From contig QKWP01001981.1 of NCBI GenBank assembly GCA_003550325.1, forward strand, positions 31,613 through 95,612: 64,000 nt of DNA, written 5' to 3'. Made by a program: the position numbers and the translations under genes. Below the pieces are notes generated by a model. That model saw only the letters and a program-made list of their open reading frames with translations. It did not search any database and was not told where the DNA came from. Source of the DNA: Gigaspora rosea (lineage: Eukaryota; Glomeromycota; Glomeromycetes; Diversisporales; Gigasporaceae). Numbering within the stretch: position 1 is the first letter of the stretch; every line of letters starts with the position of its first letter. Positions 46,022-57,978 of this stretch are shown here, in pieces.

Positions 46022-46712
46022 TCTGACGTAACAACCCGTGCGTCGCTCTTTACCAATTTATATCGCTATTATTTTTACCTGTTCGTAAAACTTTAATTTT
46101 ATTTTTTTCTCTTTTTAAATACTGTATTGAGCAACAATTCCAATGTTTTATTTGTTGCAACTATTAAAAAAAACTTCGAAACAACTTGTAGAGATCAGTT
46201 TTCGATAAAAAAACCTTTAGCATGTAGAACCAATTTGATGAACTATTTTATTGAAACTTTTAAACGACCTTACAAGGAAAAAAATAGGTTCGAATTTGAA
46301 TCCAAAATTTAAAGAACTTTAAAAATGTTTCCTAATCTTCGCCCAACAATTAAAAATTAAAAATCTCCCAGTTATGAGAATTTTAAAAATTAAATAAAGT
46401 CTTCGCCAGCTATAAAAAATTTAAAACAACCTAACTAATTATAGTCTTCGCAGGTTATAAAACTTTAAAAATCGTTCGACCAACATAGCATAGCTTCTCC
46501 CAACTAAAAATTTAAATAACCTGACTAAATTAAGTTTTTCACTAGCTATAAGTATTTTAAAATATTCGACTAAATGTAGTATGAGGATCTAAAAACAACC
46601 TGACAAAATATAATCTTCGCTCTTATGAAATATAGTTCATTCACACGAGTATATATTTTCATATATTCCCGTGCAAATAAACTTTCAAAAAAGCACAAGT
46701 TGTTACGTCAGA
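46022..46712. mobile_element. Terminal-inverted-repeat element with internal tandem units
   Basis: TCTGACGTAACAACCCGTGC (46022-46041) is inverted at 46693-46712 with two mismatches. The inside (46310-46630) has about five diverged units of roughly 60 bp built on TCTTCGCCAGCTATAAAAA and TTAAAACAACCTGACTAAAT. No target duplication could be read. The small ORF at 46127 is not convincing. Confidence 0.65.
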
Positions 46713-46941
46713 CCAATACGATAACTATAACTTATTAACAAACGAAAAATAATTATCTTAATTATAATGAAATAGTAATAAATATTTTTATTCTTCGAAA
46801 AGTTTAAGTAAAAATATCTTATTAATAAATTTTATGTTTAAATGCTTTAAAATTTGTAAGTTTTATATAATTTGATAATATCGAAATTATATGTACAGCA
46901 CGTATACTTATGTACTGTACATTGAAAAATTTTAGATGAGC

Positions 46942-47005
46942 GTCAGGTTAGTTGATGGTCCATGATCGGCAACTTGCATAACCTGGCACACTCATACGTG
47001 CCAAA
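46942..47005. repeat. Inverted-repeat partner of 28691-28745
   Basis: CAGGTTAGTTGATGGTCCAT continues to GATCGGCAACT. The end GGCACACTCATACGTGCC is also shared. It could be the right terminus of an 18.3-kb element or a separate copy of a small one. Confidence 0.6.
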
Positions 47006-48013
47006 CGGATGCTTCGATTATGCATAATAAAAATGTATTACGTAAAAATCGTTTAGTCCAGATTATGATCACAAAATTAAATCATGTCACGTTATAATGG
47101 TCCTCGGGGATGTAAATCCAGCATGATCAAGTCTGGGTCACGATCCCATTAGCAGAGCAAGAATCAGAGATTCCAAGTCACATGCACTACTGATGTCATG
47201 CGTGTCTTGGATGAATCGATTGATCGCCATAAAATAATACCCGAACTTATCATGTTTTTGCTCAAAATTTTTAGCATATTCTTAGTAGCATATACATAGT
47301 AGACTCTTAGATCATTGCTCAGCAATACTTGGCCTATATATTGAAGTTGCTATGAAAGTTTTTATAATATAAGGAATGATATGTTAGTCTTGCTAATAAA
47401 ATAGGATAAATTTGTTAATGATCAATTATACATAACTTTACCACTAAATATACTTGGAGTGGTAAAATTATATCCGATACTTAACCAAAAATTGAGTAGC
47501 ATTACGAAAGTCAAATTCTAAATAAGATCGCGTATTGCCCTAATGTTATTTCAGAAGTCGGTTATTAATTGTATGAAAATCCACATATATGTGTATATTG
47601 ATAGGACCTTAATGTGATGGTTAGCGTTGTAATTGTAAATATTCATCAGATATACTAGCTTTAGTGTAAGCAACCCTTCAGCTAATAAATATCACTTATT
47701 TTACTCAACGTTACCCAGACTGTGTATTTTTAAGTTTCTAGATCCAGGACCCCATTCTCAAAATCAGAATTTATGCCCATGTTTTTGATGATATATTAAT
47801 AATAACGCAATAATAATGTAATTAACATTTTTTTCCAGTATGTTCTGGCCTTTACTAACAGAGACAACGAATCAGATTCTAAGACATGAAATCTTAATCT
47901 TGTATAAAAACGATCCAAAAATCTTTAGTATACCGTTCTACTATTTTCTCTGTAATAATATCTCCAAAAAGGGGCACGGTGGAGTGGTCTGTCAACTAAT
48001 TAAATCAAACCTA
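47006..48013. other. Intergenic DNA
   Basis: No gene, RNA or repeat recognised, apart from G+C-richer patches near 47100-47200. Confidence 0.45.
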
Positions 48014-48015
48014 TA

Positions 48016-48360
48016 TGGAGTGTCGTCAACTAAAAGGGCCCATTTTTACATATGTCTTATTTTGAGATAATTGAGTTTAATCATTTGTTTTGATTTTCGG
48101 ACTGATCCGGGATTAATCAAATTTCACGAGTTTTATTGGTTAAAGGTAACAGGTGACTATCGGGTAATCTCGTGATGTGTTGGCCCTACGTAGCCTCGTG
48201 TAATTTTTTCTTTTACATTATCTCGATTTTTTATTATGCAACTCAACTTTCGTTTATAATTAATAAAAAATGTCAATCATGTCAAAATTTATATGAATTT
48301 AATAAAAACTCATTTTTCAAAAAATTGTAAAAATGGGCCCTTTTAGTTGACGACACTCCA
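48016..48360. mobile_element. 345-bp MITE with 32-bp perfect inverted ends and TA duplication
   Basis: TGGAGTGTCGTCAACTAAAA continuing GGGCCCATTTTT is exactly inverted at the right end. TA flanks both sides (48014-48015, 48361-48362), as in Tc1/mariner-type MITEs. The perfect arms suggest recent movement or hairpin-based conservation. Confidence 0.85.
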
Positions 48361-48612
48361 TATGTGGACCCCAAATCGATCATCATAGTACAGATTTTTA
48401 AGTATTTTAGGTTACACAAAATACATATTACTTTTTAATATTAAATTATTGAAGAAAGTGAAAAATTTAACTCTTCTTGCTAAATTAATTTTTTGAAATA
48501 AAAAATAGGATAAACCCGACCAGAAAAATATGTACCTAAATTTGTCGTGTGTGTTTTTGTGGTAGTATTTAGGATATAGTATTTTTTTTTAATAATTTGT
48601 AAATATTATATG

Positions 48613-48773
48613 TTAGGGTGAAACCCGCACAGCTAGCTAGTAAAACCCGCTTTGATCATAGGGTTTGGGTGAAATCTGCGTTAGCATAGTGTGTTTTATA
48701 GATTAACGCGGATTTCATCCTCATGTGATCTGCATAGCGGATTTTACTAGCTAGCTGCGCGGGTTTCATCCTG
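48613..48773. mobile_element. CAGGGTGAAACCCGC MITE, copy 1
   Basis: Foldback of about 160 bp. GGTGAAACCCGCACAGCTAG CTAG-type left arm mirrored by CTAGCTAGCTGCGCGGGTTT at the right. A second inner pair is GATTTCATCCTC and GGTGAAATCTGCG. Copy 2 at 54310-54449 shares the whole interior. Confidence 0.8.
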
Positions 48774-49104
48774 TCGTAATATTATTACGGTACATATTAG
48801 GTTTATAGAAGTCAATTCGTAAATAACCCGAATTTTATCTTTTGTTAATGTTATTTCTAAATTTGTCACGAGAGTTTAAATTACCATTTGTAATCTATCG
48901 ATTAATATATTTATTTCGGTTAATAAATTAATAAATTAATAAGTGGATAGCAAAATTGTATGGAGAAAGTTATCTAAAGACATTGAAAATCGTAACTCTA
49001 ACAAAAAAAATGGTCAGACATCCACAGGTAAAAGGTAGTCCTTGTCAAGACCTACAAAAGTTATACTTTTTTCTGTGATACTTATCGATAATCACCAAAA
49101 GTGC

Positions 49105-49291
49105 TGTGACGTATCATGGCGCAGCCGCAATATATAATTTTTAGCTTCTATTATTATTATTGTTTTGAAGCACCATTATCTGTTATATACATCACTTTGT
49201 AGATTTTTTTTCTGATGACATGATCCAAGGTCTTTTTTTAAAAATTAACAGTAATCGTATGTATATGCTGCTGCTGCGCCATGACGTCACA
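49105..49291. mobile_element. 187-bp MITE
   Basis: TGTGACGTATCATGGCGCAG C..GCA at the left and, inverted, TGTGACGTCATGGCGCAGCA at the right (2-bp indel). Target duplication not clear. No ORF. Confidence 0.7.
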
Positions 49292-49454
49292 AAGGATTGA
49301 TTAATCATTTGTAGAGATGCAATGCAAGGAAATGTTTTGCCATTAACAATCGGCAAGAAACATTTGATTGATGTGGGTTCTTAACAACAAATTTAGCAAT
49401 ATTCAAGGAAATTTGCTATAGTTCTTTTGGTCAAGTTTAGTAAATTTGAGATTG

Positions 49455-49715
49455 TTGTGATAAAATGGTTAAAGGATATTCAAAATAGATCTAATTGTGT
49501 GATTGTACGCATTTCATCAGTTTTTGATCAGTTCAAGCTTTCGAAAATGGTTAAAGGATATTCCAAGTAGATCTAATCGTGTAATTATGTGTTTTTGATC
49601 AGTTCAATTATTAACCATTTCGAATTTTTCTTTTTTGTATGCATTTCGAAAATGGTTAAAGGATATTCAAAGTAAATCTAATTGCATTTTGAATCTTTTT
49701 TTGATCAGTAAAGTT
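49455..49715. repeat. Tandem repeat, three units
   Basis: Each unit has AAAATGGTTAAAGGATATTC followed by AAGTAGATCTAATYGTG and TTTTTGATCAGT. Spacing is about 80-100 bp. Confidence 0.7.
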
Positions 49716-50047
49716 AACGCTTAATTGTATGCATGTATCATTATATCAAAATTATAAGCAAATTATTGCGTTTGTCTTTTTTTTTTTTTGGGCAGTATGT
49801 TTGATGCTTAATTGTATGTATTTCGAATTTTGTATCAATTTGTCTAAAGTTTTTTTTTTAATCAGAAAATTCAACACTTTATTGTATACATTTCGAATAA
49901 ATTGTCAAGCATTTTTTTTATTGATTGTTGAAACTTATAAACAGGAAATGCAAATGTTAGTACAACTAATTTTTTGCTCACTATTTGTAATCGCGATGCC
50001 TAAATTTTCAAAAAAATGTCGCCAAATGATACAATTAACAGCCAAAC

Positions 50048-52122
50048 GTGAAAAAACAAAAAAAATTAAAAAAAATAACAAATTTCCTTGAATGTCTCGA
50101 TAACGAAAATTTCAATAGTGTTTTAAATTTCATATATTGTATTAAAAATCAAAAAACACTATATATTCCTACAACCTCTGAAAATAATCTTGTCGGGCTT
50201 ATTCAAAGCTTAAGCAATGAAGAAAAAAAAGATGCAATCAAACTGTTAGACAATATGAGATATCCAAAAGGAAAAAATCAAGGAAAAATTATATCACAGT
50301 ATTTACAACAGCAATTGGTCGAAGTAATTTCTAATTCTCTTTATCGGCTACAATCAAGTTATACTGCTTTGCAGAAGGAATGTAATCAGCTTCAATCTCA
50401 GAATAAAAAACTAATTAAACAAAATCAAACCTTAATCACAAAGACTAAATCACTCGGATCGCAAAATCGTCACTTTAAAGAAAAAACATCTCATCAAATA
50501 TCCGCAATACGTTCCTTGGTATCTAGATCTAAAAAGTTTTCAGCAGATAATTTTAGAAACAAGTTAAAGAACTTTTTAAATCAAATAATCAGCATTATTC
50601 TCCAGACATAATCTGGCTTACGACCAAATTAGCACAAGTTGGCCAGGTTTCAATACGTTCAACTGTTGAGTGCACAAGATTGATTTACGAATTTTTGACA
50701 GAAGAACCTCCAAAAGGTTGGCTTTCAAGAGGGCGGGTCACAACTTGGCATAAACAAGTCTCGGAATTAGCTATTTCCAACTTAGCTAAAAATACTTAAC
50801 AAACAAGCGTTTTTGGTATTTCTGCTGATGAATCAACCCATGGTCAGGATAAAAATCTCATAATCTGTTTTATGTATTGGGACAAGGAACAAAATTATCC
50901 AATAGCTAGTATGGTTAGCTTACAAATTATAAAAAGGTGTAATGCAATTGCAAAATCAGTTATTGATATTTGTCATAGATATCAACTTAACACGCAAAAG
51001 TGTGCTACATGGCTTACTGATAATACTGTTTATATGTCAGGACATGTTAATGGTGCCATTGTTAAATTCAATAAATTAGCTAACTCGAATTCTATCCGAA
51101 TTGGATGTGGATTACATATAATAAATATAGTTTTTACTAATTTCGAAAATGAAGCTTTTGGGTGCATATCTGGGTTTTCAAGAAAACCCCATCCATTTAA
51201 TCTTCTATATATTACCTGGCATCTTCATAACGGCTATGGAAATAATAACAGCGGTGCTCCAATGAATATCAAATCTGATTATATTCAAGATCTCTATAAA
51301 GCCCTTATCGGATATTGCCACTCACAGTATCAAATGCCATTACAAACCCACTGGGGATATGAATTGCGTACAGCCGAACAGTATTTGGAGAGAAGAGAGT
51401 CACACCTTCAATTTGCAGAATGGTTTATCAGAACATTAAAATCCTACCCTAATGCGACTCCATCATATTTAAACAATTGGCGTCTATTTCATACCTGGTT
51501 AAATGATAAAAAACTAAACATTCAATTAAAATGTTTAGTAAAGTTTGGTAATCATTTCTTTAATCCTTTAATGGAATTTATTGTCGGTCAAGATAATGTT
51601 CCACGAATATTTAATGGTAAAGACTGGATTAACTTGCCTCCTGGACGACGTGCCCATGAAATACCGGATAAAGTTTAGGAATGGTTAGATTTCCTAACAG
51701 ATGCTACGAATAACTTTGATATATTTTTTTCAGAAGAATTACTTGAGGCGCTTGAATTGTTAAATGAGATAGAGTTTGGAGAGATATTCGATTCATTAGA
51801 AAAGGGAATGAAAAAAGCACTATTACATTTTGAAAAATGGATAGTTCAATGGCTCAAATTACCTTTATCAGTTTGTCGTTTAGGAGGAAATTATGCACAG
51901 TCTTTCACTAGAAGTTTTCGACATGTTATCTTGAATCTTCCGACAGTTTTTGAGCCATCTAAACGAGAAGCAATATACATACGCCAACTTGAAAATGATT
52001 TGAAAGAAAATATTTCAAATGATTTCGGATTAAAACTTTCTATACTTCAGATCCCAATTTTCGTGAACAATTTAATAACTTTAGGGTCTACGTATAGGTT
52101 TGATTTAATTAGGCACGGCTAA
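50048..52122 (+). pseudogene. hAT-like transposase pseudogene
   Basis: First ORF 50048-50611: a basic N-terminus, then a coiled coil (SLYRLQSSYTALQKECNQLQ, NKKLIKQNQTLITKTKSLG). A frameshift near 50565 leads to SPDIIWLTTKLAQVGQVSIR, then TAA at 50798-50800. The same frame continues with an RNase H-like core, FGISADESTHGQDKNLIICF, QKCATWLTDNTVYMSG, RIGCGLHIINIVFTNFENEA, then a helical insertion (HWGYELRTAEQYLERR). A TAG at 51676-51678 and a further open segment to 52122 follow. The end is frameshifted and the C-terminal dimerisation part is missing. The D..DN..GLH pattern is that of hAT-related transposases lacking a visible BED finger. No terminal repeats were identified, so the element's extent is unknown. 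Confidence 0.6.
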
Positions 52123-52301
52123 TAAAACAATAAAAAAACTAGGCATTTGCCAGCCTCCGGCTAATTCTCCCAAGAACAAAACAACGTACCTGTAATTTTT
52201 TTCGAAAATAAGATGTCGGTATCACAATAGCCTAATTAATTTGTTTGTACGTTACCCCCGCACTCGTGTATCTATACTAATATCTTTTTTTCCCGTTATA
52301 G

Positions 52302-52380
52302 ATGTCTTCGATCAATGTTTCAGAAATTGCACCATTTTTAAAAGTATTCGTTCGCCAAGAATTAATTTATTTACCGTAGT
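52302..52380 (+). pseudogene. Possible truncated gene start
   Basis: An ATG at 52302 sits directly after a polypyrimidine-TAG intron end (TTTTTTTCCCGTTATAG). It opens MSSINVSEIAPFLKVFVRQE before a TAG. A readable continuation (FVLKYIRLSQHKAVDLL) follows in frame. The layout resembles the one at 4114: leader intron immediately before the ATG. Not recognised; could be chance. Confidence 0.25.
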
Positions 52381-53204
52381 TTGTTCTAAAATACATTCGT
52401 CTTTCACAACATAAGGCGGTTGATCTGTTGAAGTAACAAAACAGGAAGATCAAATTTTAGTAACGGGTAAAAATAAATTACATACTGTCCAATGTTACAT
52501 AATGGAAACAAGATCGACACGAATAAATTAAAAAATCCTTATGAGGTTTATCGTTATGCATAATTTGTTTGTTAAATGAACCACAAATACAACTGCGCAT
52601 ATTAACTTTAATAAATGTACATTTCGATAGTGCTCGTACCCGGATAACTTTTTATCCGAAGGTTGTAACCTTTAACAAAATTTAATAACCGGTTTTATAT
52701 CCTATTCAAATAAAAGGATAACGGTTATATCCGGATAAGATATTTATATGATTGTTGATTTATATATACAGTATTATATATACAGTATTAATGCATAAAT
52801 CAAATAAAGTAACTCTATAATAATAAAGTAAAAAAAAAATTAGAAAAATAAATAAATAAATAAATAAAAACGAATAAAAATGAATCACTATATGCTCAAC
52901 TAAATATTAAATGCTAACTTTTCATACATTAAAAGAATAGTTCTAATATTCATATATATTTAACAATGTAATTAATAATTTTTACATTCCCTGCGTAGAA
53001 CGCATCCACATTTATTTTTCGGCAACTGGTCGGGTGTCATGTCTAGAAGATAATTACTAAATTTTTTTTAAACATAAATTTATCTTTTTCGACATAAAAA
53101 ACTTGCATCCCCTAGTTATTCCTATTTTGTTTAGGCATGAGAAGTTCTTCTGTTACGCCAATACAAAAAAATAATGACGAAACAATAAAAGAATAATCTT
53201 TATA

Positions 53205-54143
53205 TTGTAACGAATTAAAAAATTTAATTTTTAATATTGTAAACATTTTCCTTATTTGTATTATTCCCCGATGTAGATAATTCATACTAAATTAGTAACA
53301 ATGGTGGCTTAATAATATGAATCTGATTGCGGGCGTATTACACATGAAAGTGGCTACGTAGCGTAGTCGTTTAAACCTGTTAGGCCAAGGTAGGCTTGAA
53401 CAGCTCACTAAGTAACGTAGTGGTAACTAAGTAGTGGTAGCTAAGTAACGTAGTAATAACTAAGTAACGTAGAACTTCAAAATGTATATAAAGGCCTCGA
53501 GTTCAAGGCCAAGAAAGGGGAGGAAGTTTCTTGGGATGTAAATTAAGTTCTACCATTGTTTAATTATGTTCTTATCAATGTAAATAAGGCTTCCCTTATT
53601 ATTATTAAATAAATCATACCTTTCTTTGAATACCGAAATTATACTTATCTTTGAATTCGACTTGTAACTTTAATAACCCTTTTCGTAACTCAATTCGACG
53701 GACTGAATTGACTTGTAACCTCGAATCGGCTTTATTAAGACTCGAATTCGATACCGTTTTGGTTAATTCTTCGAAGTTATACACATGATGCATATCGGCC
53801 TACCGATAGGTTTATAGAAAATCTTTAGCTTAGATATTTATTTGATAAACGTTGTTTCTTATAGTTTTACCAGTATTGGCTGGTTCATTTAGAAGTCATT
53901 ATATCCTTCCCGGAAGTCTCCTGCACCTGTGGGAAATTCTTACACCTCTACATCGACACCCTAAACTCCGTGATACCTATTTCGATCCCACCAACCCTCT
54001 ACATAACCTATATATCCGCCTCTAATCGTACCCCGTGACCTATATATCCTCATATTTATATCTCTCTCACCGTACACGGTTGGAGAGTAAATTGGCACTA
54101 TTGTCTATATTGTTTTACCCGCTCTCCCAATCAACCGTTACAA
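53205..54143. mobile_element. Probable solo LTR
   Basis: Ends TTGTAACG and CGTTACAA form short inverted repeats flanked by TATA on both sides. Internally there is a tandem block of CGTAGTRRTAACTAAGTAA (53410-53475), a TATA box ATGTATATAAAGGCC (53482-53496), and AATAAATC near 53610 as a polyadenylation-like signal. That is the order expected for U3, R and U5. No second LTR or retroviral-type genes are nearby. Length 939 bp. Confidence 0.5.
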
Positions 54144-54309
54144 TATATATTAATGAAAAAAAATCAATGTAATTATTAATAAGTAATTAACATCAGTAAT
54201 TTATTACATTGCTGTGCATTTCACAATCGATGAAAATCGAGAAAGAACGCATGTTCATTCAGAATTAAATTCAGAAATGATGTGGAACAATAAAGTAATT
54301 ATTATATGT

Positions 54310-54449
54310 CAGGGTGAAACCCGCGCAGCTAGCTAGTAAAACCCGCTTTGATCATAGGGTTTGGGTGAAATCCGCGTTAGCATAGTGTGTTTTATAGGTT
54401 AACGCGGATTTCACCCTCATATGATCTGCATAGCGCGGGTATCACCCTG
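54310..54449. mobile_element. CAGGGTGAAACCCGC MITE, copy 2
   Basis: CAGGGTGAAACCCGCGCAGC at the left and GCGCGGGTATCACCCTG at the right. Compared with copy 1 (48613-48773), about 20 bp of the right arm (CTAGCTAGCT segment) is deleted. The central TTTGATCATAGGGTTTGGGT is identical. Confidence 0.8.
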
Positions 54450-54463
54450 TCGTATTATTATCA

Positions 54464-54665
54464 GTAATTTATTACATGATCTGCATACAAGATGAAAATC
54501 GAGAAAGAACACATGTCAATTCAGAAATCAGTAATTTATTACATGATCTGCATACAAGATGAAAATCGACATGTCAATTCAGAAATCAGTAATTTATTAT
54601 CTGCATACAAGATGAAAATCAGAAAGAACACATGTCAATTCAGAATTTACGTAAATTCAGAAATG
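54464..54665. repeat. Tandem repeat with a MITE-derived word
   Basis: Three units of about 55-66 bp: ATCAGTAATTTATTACATGA, TCTGCATACAAGATGAAAAT, ACATGTCAATTCAGAA. An older single unit before the MITE (54200-54270) lacks GATCTGCATA. That word occurs in the MITE's interior (54423-54432), so repeat expansion seems to have followed MITE insertion. Confidence 0.6.
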
Positions 54666-55197
54666 ATAGTATTCTGTACTGTGTAAAGTATGTAATAAAA
54701 ACATAAGTAAGTACTTACTTTCATATATATAATATAATAATTATTATTATACTTACAAAAAAACTGAAAGCCAGTATAAGTTTAAAAGTGTAATTGATTT
54801 ATATCACCTATTAAATAAATATAATAAACAAACGAAATATTAAAATCATGTTCTTATTTAAAATACATTAAATTTACCTCAATAATTTATCTGTTTATCA
54901 GTTTTATAATTCGGGTATCCGGATAGCCTAACAGTTAACCGGTTATTGTACCCTAGAGTACGACCACTTACGATTAAAACTTTATTAATATATTTTTTGC
55001 ATTGTTACATTTTGGTCTTTGATCACATCTGTATCTGTAAACTCGAGTTCACAGGTGCAGTAATAATGTGTTAGAAAACACTATTAAAAAGAGCATATAA
55101 AAAGTTCAATTTTTTGTACTTACCCCTTCAGAGATTTGTTTAAATAATCTTACATGTAAATCATTGACAATTTCAAAGGAATATTTATATACTAATT

Positions 55198-55410
55198 GCA
55201 CGCGATCACATCAACCCAGTCCACAACGGTATGTCATATAACATTCGTTGAGGAGCACTAAGGGGACTTAGGATGCAACGGCATATATCAAAATCCAATA
55301 CCAAATAGTAATGGCAATATCTGCAATCACATCAACCCAGTCCACAACGGTATGTCAAATAACATTCGTTGAGGAGCACTAAGGGGACTTAGGATGCAAC
55401 GGCAGATATA
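55198..55410. repeat. Tandem duplication present only in the left arm
   Basis: The stretch CGATCACATCAACCCAGTCC through GGATGCAACGGCA occurs twice (55204-55286 and 55325-55406). The right arm has one version (63635-63700) that also lacks AGCACTAAGGGG. The duplication arose after the inverted repeat formed, or was lost from the other arm. Confidence 0.8.
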
Positions 55411-55676
55411 AAAATTTATGTACCCTTACTATATTAGGAATTGAACTGATTCTTCAAAGGAATTGAATAAAACCAGAGATATGGTAGATACAAGATATGT
55501 AAGAAGAAAATGTTGATATTTGTATTTTTATTAATTTTAGTTGTAAAGAATAAATTTGTATGATGATCTCTAGTTCTTTTTGCCTTGATCGGCGAAGAAT
55601 CACCTTCAAAAATTCTTTTACTTCTTGCTAGGGCTCTGATCTGATGAAACTTTAATTTACTGGCTTTTACCCTTAC

Positions 55677-57357
55677 CTATATATTTTGATAAGCAATATA
55701 GATATTGGCAAGAAAGTTTAAGCAAACTCTTTTGAAAATAAAACGAATATATACCTTGAATGAGTAAACAATTTTAATTGCATATAATAGATCTTGAATG
55801 CTACTACCTTCTCTTCCTTCAAATGATGGTAAACGAAATTCCTCTAACAGATACGAGCACATGAAATATTGGGAAGCTTGAAAACTACCCCAGAACTGAA
55901 AATGATTTCCAATTCCTCTTATTCCGAAAAATTCAAGATCACTAATGTTTTCCTTTGCATCTTCTGGCAATGTAAGTGCTTGCATTGCTGACATTATTGA
56001 GAACCCCTTAAGCAATACGTCTAAATTCTCACAATTGTTTTGGTTTTCAGCTTCATGATAATTACCGAAGCCACCTTTCAGTTCAACCCAAACATTCTCA
56101 AATTCTTCATCATCATCAAGTCCATCTACACGAGTTTTTGCCTTTATTTTTGATAATTTCAATGCTTTATTGTAGTTAGAGACTATTTTTTCTGCATTTG
56201 ATTCAATTTCGCCTGGTTTTACTGGTCTCAATGGCACGAGGAGTCAAGATGCTAACTGTGTTTTGATCCATTGCTCTCTCATCTCTTTTAGAAAAGTACC
56301 ATCCTGCCATTGCATGATCCTACAAGAAAAATTGTTATTATATAATATAGCAAAAGAAAGACAAAGATGACACTTACACCCATTTTATAAGCTCAGAGGC
56401 CCATAAAATATCTCGCAATCGCTTGTCCAATAGATCAGAAGGAAGAGATGTTGGCCATTTTTTCTCCAGCGATGTCAAGGTCTGGCAAACAGAAAATTTT
56501 CTAAGATACAAAACTAATCGTATTCGACTCACAATTTCAAGAACTTTTATGGCATCCTCTTCGATCTTGGTCAGGCTGTATATCAAATTTAGATTGCCTG
56601 GTTCTAAGAGCTTCTTTTTGTCCTCTTCTCCGAACATATTTATTAGCATTTGTTCATCATCCTTCGTTGAAAACGCATTTTTCAATTTATGGTTTGTTAA
56701 AAATGGAATTATGCTCTTGTCCCAATGGTCATTACTTATTTGTGATGTACAGTCTGTATCTGAAAAGTTAAAATGGCCACGTTTAATTATACCAATTTCC
56801 TTTAGATTATTACTCAAGTTTATACCGTTCATTATCCAATCTTTTCCCATATGTGAGTATTCAGCGTGAGGGGGAATTTCATCAAGATAACATGAAAAAT
56901 CTTTGGTTTGTGTATTACTATTATTATAGACTTCGACAGGATGTGTACTTGATTCAGCTTCCTTTTGCTCATCGTTTTCATTTTCTCCTTAATTATTCGC
57001 TTCTTTATCCAAATGATTAAGAACATTTTTGTGAACAACTTTAGTGGCTAAAGCGAGTCTTTGGTTTGCCATGTTTAACGTTGTCTCTGTAGTTATCTTT
57101 TCTTTAACCTTTTTCTCTTTTCTCGTAAAATAAAGTTCTATCTTATTGTTTGTAAAAAAATCATTTCGCATCAAATATCCCTTAACAACGCTACCAACTT
57201 TAGTATCATCACGTAATGATTCTAATACTTTTCAAAGTGCATCTATACTATCCGATAAGGAAGTATAACTGAAATACGAATAAAAGTTTTTAGCAACTAA
57301 TGAACTATATGTTAAATGCTGGTAAACATATTGATGTTCTGTAAGTCGATTTTCCAT
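55677..57357 (-). pseudogene. Unrecognised two-exon gene, left-arm copy
   Basis: Start ATG 57357 (MENRLTEHQYVYQHLTYSSL). Exon 1 runs to the intron donor near 56380, intron to about 56320 (acceptor TTTTTCTTGTAG), then exon 2 to 55677. Recognisable pieces: SLRDDTKVGSVVKGYLMRND, YFTRKEKKVKEKITTETTLN, HMGKDWIMNGINLSNNLKE, LIYSLTKIEEDAIKVLEIVS, LDDDEEFENVWVELKGGFGN, GFSIMSAMQALTLPEDAKEN, and YLLEEFRLPSFEGREGSSIQ. Stops: TGA 57232-57234, TAA 56989-56991, TGA 56244-56246. It has an in-frame extra nine-residue segment (TQTKDFSC.. near 56890) absent from the right copy. About 540 residues if unbroken. Soluble, helical, no membrane segment or motif I can name. A TATA-like TTTATAAAG lies about 25 bp upstream of the ATG. 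Confidence 0.65.
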
Positions 57358-57446
57358 TGTACTGTAGCGTAGTGATTTATAAAGACCAGACGCGAAAACG
57401 TATATTTTTTAAAGTGAACAAGGTTCGATTGGCAGAGGATGCAGTT

Positions 57447-57978
57447 AGGACCCCGAACAATATATATAGAGGTTACATTGAAATTTTGGCTAAAAAGGTT
57501 ACTTTTTTACAAAGATGTTATATTTGAAAAGTGGATATTGGTCAAAAGGTTACATTTAAAAGTGGATAAAAGCTTTTAATGTTATATTGTTAAAAGTGGA
57601 TAAAATTAATAAGTTTTAAATAGGCTATATTTAAAATTTGGATAAAAAAAAATTTTTTTAAAAAAATCTTTTTTTGAGAAAAATTTTTTTTTAGAAAAAA
57701 TTTTTTTTAAGAATAATTTTTTTTTGAGAAAAATTTTTTTGAGAAAAATTTTTTTTTTGAGAAAAATATATTTTACAAAAAATTTTTTAAAAAAAAATTT
57801 TTTTTGAAAAATTTTTTTAAAAAAAAGTATTGTTATATTTGATAATTGGTTAAATTTTATTAAATATTAAAGCTTATATGTAAAATATGGTTAATTAGCT
57901 CTGATAAAAAGTGGATAAAAATTTTTAAAAGTTTATATTAAAGCTAATGTAACCTCTATATATATTGTTCGGGGTCCT
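57447..57978. mobile_element. AGGACCCCG MITE, copy B (532 bp)
   Basis: Perfect 8-bp duplication ATGCAGTT (57439-57446, 57979-57986). Inverted ends AGGACCCCGAACAATATATA continue to TAGAGGTTACA on both sides (31 bp). The centre is low complexity: (T)n GAGAAAAA units. It is absent from the right arm of the inverted repeat. Shares its first nine terminal bases and duplication length with 45573-45868. Confidence 0.9.

Larger units (their letters stand above)
52630..54965. mobile_element. Element E: AGTGNTCGTACCC ends, at the edge of the inverted repeat
   Basis: Left end AGTGCTCGTACCCGGATAAC. Right end, inverted, AGTGGTCGTACTCTAGGGTA. Both are followed by ATAACCGG and ATCCGGATA words. The left flank ACATTTCGAT (52620-52629) reappears in the right arm of the large inverted repeat directly next to the same element end (63932-63945, inverted). 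This fits a 10-bp target duplication whose second copy has been lost on this side. The interior is a mosaic: a solo LTR-like segment, a MITE copy and tandem repeats. No transposase. Confidence 0.55.

Noticed and set aside
50872-51678. An intact 268-aa gene
   Set aside because: The frame continues past stops on both sides with transposase-like sequence, so it is the middle of a broken longer gene.
56423-56869. 148-aa plus-strand ORF in the left arm (and its mirror at 62164-62610)
   Set aside because: Both are antisense to the palindrome gene. Their conservation follows from the duplicated sense strand.
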